DNA of 64,000 nucleotides, from NCBI GenBank assembly GCA_015501595.1, contig JADNRX010000145.1, forward strand, positions 61,078 to 125,077. Reading direction: 5' to 3'. The notes beneath the pieces are model-generated. The model was not told the DNA's origin and made no database searches. It saw only the letters and a list, made by a program, of their open reading frames with translations. A program made the translations under genes and the position numbers. Positions 21,341 through 32,747 of the stretch are shown piece by piece. Source of the stretch: Hymenopellis radicata (lineage: Eukaryota; Basidiomycota; Agaricomycetes; Agaricales; Physalacriaceae). Positions within the stretch are counted from its first letter, which is position 1; every line of letters begins with the position of its first letter.

Positions 21341-23028
21341 CTAGTCTACCGGACAAACGGGAGCCTTCACATCCGACCCTCCCTCCAGCTCTTCCTCCTC
21401 CTCGACAGACGCGTCCGGTCCGATTCTACATCCTTCAACCTGCATCAAGACGGTGAGTATCGAGCTGACTGGAAATTTCGGTACCGACCTTCACTAAAAG
21501 TGTACGCAACATGTGGTGGGTCATTTTTTGGCCCTCGCGGAAGTCATCGACACGCGATTCGAGACGCGTCTGCATCCTGCGGAGGTCGTAAAGTAACCCT
21601 GTGGTCGAAATGTCGCTTCGAATCTTCAGGGGTGTTAGGAGGACTAGCTCAGCAACTACGGCGCTCACCTTGAACGCGATTCGCGCGTTGTCGACTCGTA
21701 CACGTAGGTCTTTGACTTCGGCATTGATTTTCCCGCGTGCCGTCAAGTATCTGAGGCGACTAAGTGTCGATAGCCTGGTAATTCTTCGTTCGACTTCGCC
21801 AATGGCTCTATAACTAACATCAGAGATACCAGTGGAGTCCAGTAACAGGGACTTACGCGCATAGGTCAAAGAGACTTGCAGTCGGAATAGCAGGTTCATT
21901 GGAACATGAACCAATCTCGTTGATGATCGCGAGTGTTATGCATACTGTATGCTCGGCGAGGGCTTTGCATTCGTCGCGGGCCGCGCGCGCAACCTATTAC
22001 GAGCAGAGTTAGTGGTCAGCATATACTTCGGAAGGTTACTTGCCTCTGCAGCACTGATAGTCTTCCGCAGGATTCCGCACGCGCCCTCGAGCACAGCTCC
22101 AAACACCGGAACCAGTTTCGCGACACTCTCCGCGATGTCGAGGCATGTGACGATGTTCACCATGTTTGTTGGTCCGAAAATTGATGCTGAATCAGAGGAA
22201 GCGGAGGCGTAGCCCACATTTCGAAGCTTGGACAGCGCGTCATTGCGAGCATTCATCTCCTGTAAGTATGGGAGAGCAATCCGCATGACTTCCGCAAGAT
22301 CCTTCGAAGGTCTGTCTGGTGAAGGATCCAATGACATCCTTCTCCTTCCCTCAAACAAACTGGAGGTGAAGGAGAGGTGGTACATTCTTTGACTGGGAAT
22401 GTAGAGTACATGGGATTCCCACCAACTGTTATCGGACCAAGCTCCTTTGTTGGACATGACGAGAATCAGCAAGGTCTGGAGGGTGTAGAAATAGTTGAAC
22501 CCCTACAAATCAGACTACATAAGTAATCCAATGTGATATATACTCACCCAGCCATGCTTTTCCTGATCTGAATGCATGTCATGCCACCGCTTTCTTGCAG
22601 GTCCACCTACAGTCTCAGCAAGTACAGCCATTGCATCCAGGCCCCTCTCTGCAACTTCCATCAGTGCGTGAAACCGTTGGTCAAGCTCAATTTCCGAAAT
22701 CCATTTTGTACTGGTCATCGAAGCCCCGACTTGAAGATCTCGCACGTCGCTAAGCATCATTGTGAGAGGTTCATACCATGACACAAATGCCGGTAACATG
22801 CCTTGCCTGGATGGGCTCCCATTCACCCGAATCACGTATGTATTCAAGAATCTCAAGCTCCCTATCCACATATTCCTCCGCCGTGCGCTCCTCATCCTCA
22901 TCTGAAATATAGGACTCGCAACTCTGGTAGTCGGATTCGGCATCTTCATCAGGGAAGTCGTCGTCCGATAGGTCCCGCGTCGTAGAGTGGTCATCCGTGG
23001 AGGAGATGTCGTGGGCTGAGGGGGGCAT
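21341..23028 (-). CDS. H2: H-family protein, apparently intact, 456 aa
   Basis: Model (minus): 23028-22802, 22749-22548, 22475-22044, 21993-21857, 21807-21669, 21623-21489, 21439-21341. All phases agree. Introns 1 and 3 use GC donors (GCATGT and GCAAGT). The acidic N-terminus contains STTRD followed by LSDDDFPDEDAES. The core LDIAESVAKLVPVFGAVLEG and ARDECKALAEHTVCITLAII is a pair of long amphipathic helices typical of the N-terminal four-helix domain of fungal MLKL/HeLo-like proteins (inferred). The C-terminus differs from other copies: after the last intron it reads an acidic tail (VEEEEELEGGSDVK) to a TAG at 21341. Skipping that intron would end the protein at 21435. No F gene is found upstream. 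Very similar to H3. Confidence 0.7.
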
Positions 23029-24059
23029 GATGAGGGTAAGAGGAAGCGAAGGAATGCTGTTGATGCCGCACACACGTTAGTGATCCTGTGCTCGGACCGG
23101 CACAGGATTCTTTGACGTTGCTGTATATGATGGAATCCCGTTCAAGACGAAGCCGGAGTGTGCAAGGCTCCGGAACAGCAGAGCTCAGCCTTCGTAATGC
23201 AGGCGTGATCCGGAGAAGCGACCGAATTGTTTGATCAGAGTCTAGAGCTTGTTCCTCCTCAAGGACCTAAAGAAAATCCTTGATTTTGAGAAATCAACAA
23301 GCATCTACACAGACCTTAACATCGACGTCCTCCTTAGCAACGGTTGAATGCATTTGTAGTGGGTGTGCGAGCACGGCACAATGAACAGCGCTTCCCGTAT
23401 TGAGACAGCCAATAGACATCGTGGTTGACAAGGAGACGAGCAAACGAGGTGAGTCCACGTCGAGTCCAGGCAGAATTCACGTCGAGTATCGAATTGTAGG
23501 CCATCAGTTCATTGAGATCCGAGGCGTAGCCTAGTAGCGTCGTCCAAGCGGTAGGAATCAGAGTTCTAGTAGTCCACAGCCCATACCTGCTCAATTTGTC
23601 GAGAAATAGGTCGGACTGTTGGAAAGAAAGAGATGCCGAGGTACAGTAGTAGCAAAGGTGCGTATTGAACTTCCAGACAAGGTACCAGCATCGTCGCTCA
23701 CCCCGCAAGATATTCGTCAAGATAAGGACACGTCATAACCAAGAGCCGTTCATTCGTCGAGAATCGCGTTCGGATTTTTCCCAGAGAAGAAAGCGACGCC
23801 AGAGAAGACTATTGATGACGGACAGTCCGAGGTGCGTGTTTGTGGTAGGCATGATTCCAAACGAGACGACGAAATTGGCACCTACAGACACCCATCACCG
23901 TCCGAAGGAGCCGATTTTCCAAGGAGACAGGGATCAATGCAGGAAGTAAATGAGAAGAGGCAGGAAGACCTCGATCACAGCTTAATCCAAATCCGGTAAG
24001 TTGACTCTTACCTTGTTACCGTCACCTCCTTGATTCTTGAATCTGATTCTTCGCGTCAG
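23029..24059. other. H2 upstream block, then sequence without a recognised gene
   Basis: 23029-23230 is the conserved H upstream block in minus orientation, including the CCTGTGC...GCACAGG hairpin. Beyond 23230 homology stops. About 24005-24065 is a reverse copy of repeat R3 (see 40745-41540). No gene is supported. Confidence 0.5.
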
Positions 24060-25170
24060 TGACGCGTTGGCGCCTTCAGATTGACAAAGACTCAATTTTT
24101 CTACCAGCTGGACGCGCTAACAACGGAATCTTAGAGTCAGAGCAGTGTGGTTTGCCTCGGCGGCCAGGCTTGGGTGTAAAAGGTGCGTTTTTTTCACGAC
24201 TTTTTCGCGTTATTGTTGGGTCATTTGGTGACAGATTGGCTTTGAATACCTCCCCGACGCTGTGCGCTTTTCTTCCTTCGGCGGTGTTGAACTTCACGCT
24301 GATTCAACATGCTAGTACATGTGGATGGACCGCGGTGGCTTTACCACCGCCACTACAGGCTTTCCAGACCAAGGAAATTGTCGGTGTCTTCACAGAAACG
24401 GAGCTGTGAACGTAGAACAGGCGTGCCTGTCCCCGCCGGACCGGCTTTTTATCCAGGCGAAAAGGTGTGTGTTTCGATTTGTTGTAATGCTTGACTTCTG
24501 ACCTATCATCCCTAGCACAGATTTATTCAGCCCATCAAATGCCGTATGTTCTGCTCCGTTTTCCAGTGTATTCTTGTGCTCGTCTCATTCCATTAGTCGA
24601 GGCGGCTTCGCGCCTCCTCCCATGTTCAAACGACCCCAGTAACAACGTCTTCTCCTGTCTTGGGAACACGCCATTTTACGACTACTACTGTGTGTTTGCC
24701 TCCCTTCTTTTCTTAGGAAAAGCGTGCGAATCTTCGCTCTGAATTTCTCGTTCAATGCTGCCCGGGTTCATTAGGTCCTGCGCCTTGCTACGATAAACTT
24801 TGGCTCGAATTGTTTCTCGATGGACAATTCTTTGCCCGTGACGGCGATCTGGATCTTGTTGACCTCGGCTTTAAGTACGGGATACAGTACGTTCAGGAAC
24901 CGAACTTTACTACTACTAGGTATGTTAGTTCTTTCTGCATGTATTCCCTGACTAATTCGTTGCACCAGCGCCATGGTATTGTGTTAAACGCAGTGACTGA
25001 GCGCGCCCTGCGAGCCCCCTCACTACTGGGATATCGCGGTTGTTACGCTAATGGACGCCACACTTCAACTTTGGTTCCGCACTTCCTCGAGATGGTCGTC
25101 GTCAACGTATAACACCTTTCTCGGTCCACCGCAAACGCTTTCCGACCCCAGGAAACGTCTGCCCTTATGT
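24060..25170 (+). pseudogene. Decayed repeated gene X, copy 2
   Basis: Parallel to 20340-21340: CGWTAVALPPPLQAFQTKEI, then a GPAFYPGEK-like segment, PLVEAAS, and FDGQFFARDGDLDLVDLGFK around 24815-24880, again with intron-like breaks and stops. Divergence between the copies and shared order show an old duplication. Confidence 0.45.
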
Positions 25171-25622
25171 TGGACCATCTTATATCGCCGTGAACGCTTC
25201 ACATCCAACATGCCGTACTAGATCATCCAACCTTCGCTTGACTACCTCCGCTTATCCCAGTCTGGATCGGACAGGTTCAGCCCGATGGACCTTTGGGACA
25301 TCCTGGCGACAAATTCGTTGTCGGGTAGGTTATCATGTTTTATCGCACTTTTTAAACTAACGACTTAATTCAAGCACTTCATTACAGTTGAATCACAGTA
25401 ATCAGCAGCGCTCACACTGCGAGCTGCTCACTGCCGAGAAGACGACTTCGACGTTGGATTTCTTGTGGTTGTTGATGAGTAGACGTTTGTCTGGATCATA
25501 TTCCTACTCCAATTCGAAGATGGCGAGGTCGATAACGTGTTCTGCTCAAAGTCTACCATATCAACCAGTGGATCAACAGCAATTAGCCTAAACGCCACGG
25601 GAGCCTGGTCATCCGCCCCTCC
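25171..25622. other. H3 downstream flank; no gene seen
   Basis: The end of this stretch carries the 3' flank shared by H copies (a variant of CCAGTGGATCAAC). Nothing else is recognised. Confidence 0.45.
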
Positions 25623-27265
25623 TCAGTCTGTTTCCTCGACATACGTGTCTCCAGCTCTACGTCCTCGAGCCTGCATCAAGACGGTGAGTATCGAGCTGAC
25701 TGGAGAAATGGGGACCGACCTCCGCCAGAAGCGCATGCAACATGTGGTGTGTCATCTGCTGACCCATGTAGATATCCTCAACACGCGATGCGAGATGTGT
25801 CTGCATCATCCGGAGGTCGTACAGTAACCCGGTGGTCGATATGTCGCTTCTGATCTTCATGGGGGTTAGGGAGGACTAGCCACTAACTACGACGCTCACC
25901 TTGAACGTGATTCGCGCGTTGTCGACTCGTACACGTAGGTCTTTGACTTCGGCGTTGATTTTCCCGCGTGCCGTCAAGTATTTGAAGCGGCCAAGTGTCG
26001 ATAGTCTGGTAATTCTTCGTTCGACTTCGCCAATCGTTCTATAACTAACATCAGAGATACCAGTTGAGTCCAGTAACAGGGACTTACGCGCATAGGTCGA
26101 AGAGACTTGCAGTCGGAATAGCAGGTTCATTGGAGCTTGAACCAATCTCGTTGATGATCGCGAGTGTTATACACGCCGTATGTTCGGCGAGAGCCTTGCA
26201 TTCGTCGCGGGCTGCGCGCGCAACCTATCGCAAACGAAATTAAATAACGGTAGCAAGCATACTTCGGAAAGGTTACTTGCCTCTGCAGCGTTGATAGCCT
26301 TCCGCAGGATTCCACACGCACCCTCGAGCACAGCTCCAAACACCGGAACCAGTTTCGCGACACTCTCCGCGATGTCGAGGCATGTGACGATGTTCGCCAT
26401 GTTCGTTGGTCCAAAGATTGATGGCGAATCAGGGGAGGAGGAGGAGTAGCCCACATTCCGAAGCTTGGACAGAGCGTCATTGCGAGCATTCATCTCCCGG
26501 AAGTATGGAAGAGCAATCCGCATGACTTCCGCAAGATCCTTCGAAGGTCTGTCTGGTGAAGGATCCAATGACATCCTTCTCCTTCCCTCAAACAAACTGG
26601 AGGTGAAGGAGAGGTGGTACATTCTTTGACTGGGAATGTAGAGTACATGGGATTCCCACCAACTGTTATCGGACCAAGCTCCTTTGTTGGACATGACGAG
26701 AATCAGCAAGGTCTGGAGGGTGTAGAAATAGTTGAACCCCTACAAATCAGACTACATAAGTAATCCAATGTGATATATACTCACCCAGCCATGCTTTTCC
26801 TGATCTGAATGCATGTCATGCCACCGCTTTCTTGCAGGTCCACCTACAGTCTCAGCAAGTACAGCCATTGCATCCAGGCCCCTCTCTGCAACTTCCATCA
26901 GTGCGTGAAACTGTTGGTCAAGCTCAATTTCCGAAATCCATTTTGTACTGGTCATCGAAGCCCCGACTTGAAGATCTCGCACGTCGCTAAGCATCATCGT
27001 GAGAGGTTCATACCATGACGCAAATGCCGCTAACATGCCTTGCCTGGATGGGCTCCCATTTACCCGAATCACGTATGTATTCAAGAATCTCAAGCTCCCC
27101 GTCCACATCATCCTCCGCCGTGTGCTCCTCATCTTCACCTGAAATGTAGGATGCGCAACTCTGGTAGTCGGAGTCGGCATCTTCATCAGAGAAGTCGTCG
27201 TCAGATATATCCGGAGCCGTAGAGCAGTTGTCCGTGGAGGAGCTGTCGTGGGCAGAGGCGGGCAT
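25623..27265 (-). CDS. H3: H-family protein, apparently intact, 439 aa
   Basis: Model (minus): 27265-27039, 26986-26785, 26712-26281, 26224-26088, 26038-25900, 25854-25720, 25670-25623. Phases agree; introns 1 and 3 have GC donors. N-terminus MPASAHDSSSTDNCSTAPD keeps T-x-x-D although the neighbouring residues differ from other copies. The core (LDIAESVAKLVPVFGAVLEG, ARDECKALAEHTACI) and the later helices (VERRITRLSTLGRFKYL, KDLRVRVDNARITFK) are well conserved. The last exon ends GRRAGDTYVEETD. Over exons 2-3 and the introns between them it is almost identical to H2, which points to recent duplication or gene conversion. No F gene stands upstream; the sequence breaks into unrelated DNA at about 27470. 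Confidence 0.75.
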
Positions 27266-27469
27266 GATGGGGGGAATAGGAAGCGAAGGAATGCTGTTAA
27301 TGCCGTACACACGTTAATGTTTCCCGGGCCGGCACAGGATTCTTTGACGTTGCTGTATATGATGGAATCTCGTTCAAGATGAAAAGACTTCAGAACGGCA
27401 GAGCTCAGCCTTCGTGATGCTGGCGTGATCCGAAGAAGCGACACAATTGAAAACATACACAGCATCTCT

Positions 27470-28550
27470 GACATCGAAGCCGTCTCGTTCGCTTCGTTCC
27501 CTTGGCCGGCCGCGGGCCCTCCACCCCAAATCACCTGGTATTGCTGAAACCTCGTCACATCTCGTCGCTGAGCTTGGCTTTGGTTTAGACTCTGAAGATG
27601 CCCTTCCTGTTCTGAGTCTTACGTGTCAGTGGCTTCCCTGGACGTAAAGTTTTTTCCGAAGTCATTCCAAAATGCGCGCGCTTTCTTTATACTGCTCGCA
27701 CGGCTTTTAGTCATTTGTTCTTCGGAGTAAGCATGCCGCTGCGACCTTCGCCTTGACAGTTTTTCTGTCGATGCGGGTGGAGAGTTACAGTCGAGAAACG
27801 CCGTGGTTCTCGCAGCAGTTTGAAGTCGGAGACTATCCCTCGTGATGAAAGTAGGCGAGGTTAAATTGCGCCACATTGCGACAGAGCACTGCTTTAGTTA
27901 CGGGAGGAATGCCGGTAAAAGACCGCAGAGGATCCCAGTGTTGTCCCAGTGCGTCGTTCACCCAAAGATGGAAGTGACAGAGTAAGACCAGGAAAGAGAG
28001 CCAGAAGTCAAGCGAACATAAAGACGTTTAGGCCACGTTAACTGTACTACTGTACATGGTGGTAAACGGCAAGAGTAAACGACGGAACTACGGACGCGTA
28101 AGCTAAGGGTTACGTAAGCCGGGCCGAAGATCCGACAGCTACGACAGGAAGTGCATCGTAAAGAAGATATGTGTCCCGTAACATCTATGGGCGCTAGTAG
28201 TGCGCACTCGCTCTATGCTGTTAACAATTAAGCTTGACTTGTATTGATGATCATGCTCACCGCTGTACGCGTCGTGTAGCAACGGTCCAAGCTGGAACGT
28301 TGAACAGTGATATTCGTCTGTCCAGCACTGATGTTCCGGATATAGATTTTCGCAATCGATAGACGTCGGGCGCACAGATTGATTTACGGACGCAGTGCGA
28401 TGGAGTAAGAAAAGGGCGAGACCGAGGTGAGAAATAGTCAGATACTCTGGAATGTGGATCCCAAGTAACAAGGTTAAGCGAGTCCAATCTAAACGAGGTC
28501 AAAACTGAGACACCGAACGCAGCCCAAGAAGCAAACAGCATTCCCTTCGT
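27470..28550. other. No gene seen
   Basis: Separates the minus-oriented H2/H3 pair from the plus-oriented modules. Contains an uninterpreted 66-aa frame (27447-27647, plus) and an 85-aa frame (27619-27876, minus), neither recognised. Confidence 0.4.
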
Positions 28551-28552
28551 CG

Positions 28553-28562
28553 GCTATATAAG
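28553..28562 (+). promoter_or_regulatory. TATA box of F-B
   Basis: CTATATAAGG stands about 30 bp before the first in-frame ATG of F-B. A start of transcription ~30 bp downstream would fall at about 28583-28592, so either the ATG at 28590 has almost no leader or the next ATG (28671, MLTQLPNAS) is used. Confidence 0.6.
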
Positions 28563-28589
28563 GGCAAAAACCTCTCACCAGCGTGCATT

Positions 28590-30549
28590 TTGCCCATCAC
28601 CGCCGGTGTCTCCACAGCCCAGGCATCCCCAGAGAGCAGCAGGCACACGACTGGAAAAGGCAAGCCCCCGATGCTGACTCAGCTACCCAACGCTTCCCTG
28701 TTCACCACCACCTGGACGCACTCTCCGTCCTCCTCGTACGACTACGTCGAGACCAGAAGGAGCAGCAGCAGCAGCAGCAGAGTCTCCAGCACCTGGCGCC
28801 GCAGCGTAGGATTCCTGCATCACAGCCAGATCCAAGATCGGAGCAGGACCAACAATTCCAGGGGAAGGAACAGCACCAGCTTGCTTTGGTCACAGCAAGA
28901 CGACCAACACCTAGCGGACTCTGCAGCAGCCCTCCCGCCCAACATTCTCCATTCCAGCCTAATCCATTCCCCCGCGTACGTCGCCCGGCTCGCCTCACCG
29001 ACATCGCCCACGACGGTCGCCCCAACACTCCCGATGGATCCGCCGCTGCATCCCGCCGCGGCGCATCTCACGCACCAGGACTCTCCCCCTCCCCCTCGCG
29101 CCTCCACGATCCTAAACTTTAACCTGCTCCGTGGACGACGGCAGAGCCAGGAGCGCGAAGTTAGCCCTGATCCGAACAACCCGCCGAGTCCCGGCCTCGA
29201 AGGCGGAGGCGGCCGAGGTATCATGAGCGGCATGGGTATGCTTAGGAGGCGGCGAAGCGGGGGCGCCGTGAACGTGCCGACGACACCGGCAGTCGTCTTG
29301 CCGAGCGCTAGTGTCGGCGCGACGCATCGCATACGGCTCGTGCCGCACCTCGACTCGCGCCGTGCCTTGCGCTTCGATGCTATTACGCGCGATCTCAAGG
29401 AGGGCGACGTGGCTGTGCGCATTGGGCGCTTCACTGAGCGGTCGAATCCGCCTACAGCATCGACGACGACGAACAAGATTGCGTTCAAGTCCAAGGTGGT
29501 GTCCCGTGCGCATGCGGAGGTCTGGTGCGAGGCGCCGGGCGTGTTTTATGTGCGCGATACGAGGAGCAGCAGCGGGACGTTTCTCAACCATGTTAGGTTG
29601 AGCCCGGCGAATACCGAGAGTAGGGCGAGTGTATTGCGAGATGGGGATATTCTCCAGCTTGGAGTGGACTATCAAGGTGGCACGGAGGATATTTATAAGA
29701 GTGTCAAGATACGGGTAGAGGTGGGTCGGGAATGGCAGGGCGGGAAGAATGCGTTCAAGTGAGTGACTTCGTGAAAGATTTTCACAATACTAATGCCGGG
29801 CTAGTACGAACGCGTTGAAGAACTTGAAGAGTCTGGCTGCAGCACCTGTACAGGTCTCCAAATCTGGTGCAGGCAGCAGCAAGTCGAATATACCGGATTG
29901 CTGTATCTGTGCGTGCCTACCATTCCCTTAATATTCCCACCAATCGTCTTTCAGGTCTCTTTGCGGTGTCTATACGGCAAGCGCTTTTCATCGCGCCGTG
30001 TTCACACACATTTCACTACAAGTGTATTCGACCGTTGTTGGAGAACCACCACCCTGCGTTTACCTGTCCGCTGTGCCGAACGTTTGCAGACCTTGAGGAG
30101 GACGTAGAGGTTGAGGTAGGCATCTATGCTCTTTCCGTATTCTACAAACCAAATATTTTTATCAGGTCCTTGAGCAGGAAGAAGAGGCACTAGACTCTGA
30201 CGCAGACGACGAGGCCGACAAGCCCGCTACGCCTTCAAAGGCAGCAAAGGAGAAACGACGTCAGGAAGACCGTGAGCGAGATGCAGGGGCAGAGACCGAG
30301 GTTGAGGGTGACGGTTCTGCTGGTCGGCGTCGCAGCAGGATGGAGATTGACCTAGAAGGGATACGGGACGAGGAGGCAGAGGCAGAGGCAGACGTGGAGG
30401 AGCAGGCGATGGACGTGGAGGCACCTGTAGGTGGCCCTACGCTTATCACGCACCCGGGCTCAGCGTCGGGTTCGGAGGAGGCGATGGACGTGGGCGATGA
30501 GGAGAGGGTGGTGAATGAGAATGAGAGGGAGGTCAAGTTGGGGTCGTAA
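28590..30549 (+). CDS. F-B: Dma1/CHFR-like E3 ubiquitin ligase (FHA + RING-H2), intact, 605 aa
   Basis: Model: exons 28590-29758, 29805-29908, 29955-30115 and 30166-30549; introns 46, 46 and 50 bp. The N-terminal ~210 residues are Ser/Pro-rich and disordered. The FHA domain follows (about residues 245-390) with the landmark residues RIGRF, VVSRAHAEVWC, SSSGTFLNHV and LRDGDILQLG; FHA domains bind phosphothreonine peptides. The RING-H2 finger reads DCCIC ... APCSHTFHYKCIRPL ... FTCPLC (C3H2C3), built across exons 2 and 3. The C-terminal tail is acidic and Lys/Arg-mixed. This FHA-RING order is that of the Dma/CHFR/RNF8 ligases that act in mitotic checkpoints and DNA damage. It is the only intact F copy here. 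The start is uncertain: other copies have an extra short first exon, and 28590 may lie in what was intron 1. Confidence 0.88.
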
Positions 30550-30579
30550 CGATGTTCTGGTACAAGCTATATCTGTTTT

Positions 30580-30690
30580 TCTTTTTGTTGCTTTCATTGT
30601 TGGATGGAGTCTATTCTACGAGACTACTATAATATCGGGTCTTTGTTTTGCTTGTACTTAGTTTTTGATTTCATGACCGATGTGACTACG
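30580..30690 (+). terminator. Conserved 3' block of F genes
   Basis: A T-rich segment (TTGTTGCTTTCATTGTTGGA, then GAGTCTATTC and GACTACTATAATAT) directly follows the F-B stop codon and recurs after F-A (about 12775-12665, minus), F-C (37585-37685) and, eroded, after F-D (44080-44160). Its place and conservation suggest the 3' untranslated and polyadenylation region. Confidence 0.5.
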
Positions 30691-30889
30691 TAGTTCACGA
30701 TCTAGAGTCTGTGGAGGACAACTGACGACTCGTTTGTTGGGAAACCATTTCTAGAGCGAGGTTGTGTGACCGGTGTAGGCCCCTGTCCAATTCTCAACAC
30801 TTTCTTTTCGACCACGACCAAGGCATCTCTCAGTGAGGCGCACCGCTATCACGCACATCCACGCCACTACAATGTCGTAGTATGCCATA

Positions 30890-31116
30890 AAACAAACGTA
30901 GTTCCAGCAACGCTGTTTATATTTTCAATTGGGTCGCTTCTCCGGATCACGCCAGCATTACGAAGGCTGTTCCGGAGTCTTGCACACTCCGGCTTCGTCT
31001 TGAACGGGATGCCATCGTATACAGCAACATCAATGAATCCTGTGCCGGTCCGAGCACAGGATCATTAACGTGTGTGTGGCATCAACAGCATTCCTTCGCT
31101 TCCTCTTCCCCCCATC
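30890..31116 (+). promoter_or_regulatory. Conserved upstream block of H genes with two short hairpins
   Basis: This block precedes the ATG of most H copies (here H4). It contains CCGGAGT/ACTCCGG (30972-30978 and 30986-30992) and CCTGTGC/GCACAGG (31039-31045 and 31054-31060), each a perfect 7+7 bp inverted repeat, then a conserved GCATCAACAGCATTCCTT and CCCTCATC just before ATG. The equivalents lie before H1, H2, H3, H5, H6, H7 and H8, in part eroded. It is probably promoter and leader of H. Confidence 0.6.
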
Positions 31117-32747
31117 ATGCCCGCCTCTGCCCACGACAGCTCCTCCACGGATGACCGCTCTACGACGCGGGATGTATCTGACGACGACTTCTCTGATGAA
31201 GATGCCGATGCCGACTACCAGAGTTGCGGGTCGTCCATGTCAGATGAAGACGAGGCGCGCACGGCGGAGGATCGTGTGGATGGGGAGCTTGAGATTCTTG
31301 CCTACATGGGTGATGGTAAATGGGAGCCTATTCAAGTAAGGTATGTCACCGGCATTTGCGTCATGGTATGAACCTCTCACAGTGATGATTAGCGACGTGC
31401 AAGATCGTGTCGGGGCTTCGATGACACGCACAGAATGGATTTCGGAAATTGAGCTTGACCAACGGTTTGATGCACTGATGGACAGCCAAGAGAGGTGCCT
31501 GGATGCAACAGCTGTACTTGCCGAGACTGTAGGTGGACCTGCAAGAGTGTGGTGGTATCAGATACTTACAGACCAGGAAAGGCGTGACTCGGTGAGTATA
31601 TATCACATTAGGTTGCTTATGTAGTCTGATTTGTAGAGGGCCAACTATTTCTTCGAACTTCAGGCCTTGCTCAATCTCATCATGTCCAGCAAAGGAGCCT
31701 GGTCCTATAGCTATTGGTGGCAATTCCACATACTCTGCATGCCCACTCGAGGAATATGCCACTACTCCTTGACCTCCAGCTGCTTTGAGGGAAGGATGCT
31801 GCTTGATTATGCACTGGACAGACCTTCGAAGGATTTTGCGGACGTCATGCGGATTACCCTCCCGTACTTTCGGGAGATGAATGCTCGCATCGATGCACTG
31901 TCCAAGCTTTGGCATGTGGGCTACTCCTCCTCTTCCTCTGATTCAGCATCGATGTTTGGACCAACGAACATGGCGAACCTCATCACAGGCCTCGACATCG
32001 CGGAGAGTGTCGCGAAACTGGTTCCGGTGTTTGGAGCCGTGCTCGAGGGTGCGTGTGGAATCCTGCGGAAGACTATCAACGCTGCAGAGGCAAGTAACCT
32101 TCCGAAGTATATGCCGAGTCACCACTAATTCTGCTCGTCATAGGTTGCGCGCGCAGCCCGTGACGAGTGCAAGGCTCTCGCCGAACATACAGCATGTATA
32201 ACACTTGCCATCATCAACGAGATTGGTTCAAGTTCCACTGAACCTGCTATTCCCGCTGCGAATATATTTGACCTATGCGTGTAAGTCCCCGTTACTAGAC
32301 TCAACTGGTATTCTGATGTTAGTTGTAGAACCATTGGCGAAGTCGAACGAAGAATTACCAGGCTATCGACACTTAGTCGCCTCAGATACTTGACAGCACG
32401 CGGGAAAATTAATGCCGAAGTCAAAGACCTACGTGCGCGAGTCGACAATGCACGAATCACGTTCAAGGTGAGTGTCGTACTTTCTGAGCTAGTCCTCCCT
32501 AACCCCCATGAAGATAAGAAGCGACATTTCGACAACAGGCTTACTGTACGACCTCCGCAGGATGCAGACGCGTCTTGAATCGCGTGTTGATGAGCTCTGC
32601 GAGGGCCAAAAGACGACACACCACATGTTGCGCACGATTTTGGTGGAGGTCGGTACCGATCTCTCTGGTCATCTCCGTACTCACGCAGTGTTGATGCAGG
32701 TTCGAGGACGTAGAACCGGAGATGCGTATATTGACGAGGCGGACTGA
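31117..32747 (+). CDS. H4: H-family protein, intact, 452 aa (partner of F-B)
   Basis: Model: exons 31117-31340, 31393-31591, 31664-32089, 32144-32280, 32329-32467 and 32514-32747; phases agree at every junction. Intron 1 has GTATGT, intron 3 a GC donor (GCAAGT...TAG). Residues 1-75 are acidic and Ser-rich (SSTDDRSTTRD, DDDFSDEDADADYQSC). Residues ~76-140 hold VGASMTRTEWISEIELDQRF and AVLAETVGGPARVWW. Residues ~210-330 carry the helical core LDIAESVAKLVPVFGAVLEG / ARDECKALAEHTACITLAII, like the N-terminal four-helix domain of fungal MLKL/HeLo-like proteins, which can act in membrane permeabilisation and cell death. No kinase, NACHT or other effector domain follows; the end is RGRRTGDAYIDEAD. 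The four-helix assignment is an inference from pattern. It lies 568 bp after F-B, the one pair in which both genes are intact. Confidence 0.8.

Noticed and set aside
28583..29122. 179-codon plus frame overlapping the start of F-B
   Set aside because: Alternative frame of the Ser/Pro-rich region; lacks the FHA continuation and is not kept in F-C.
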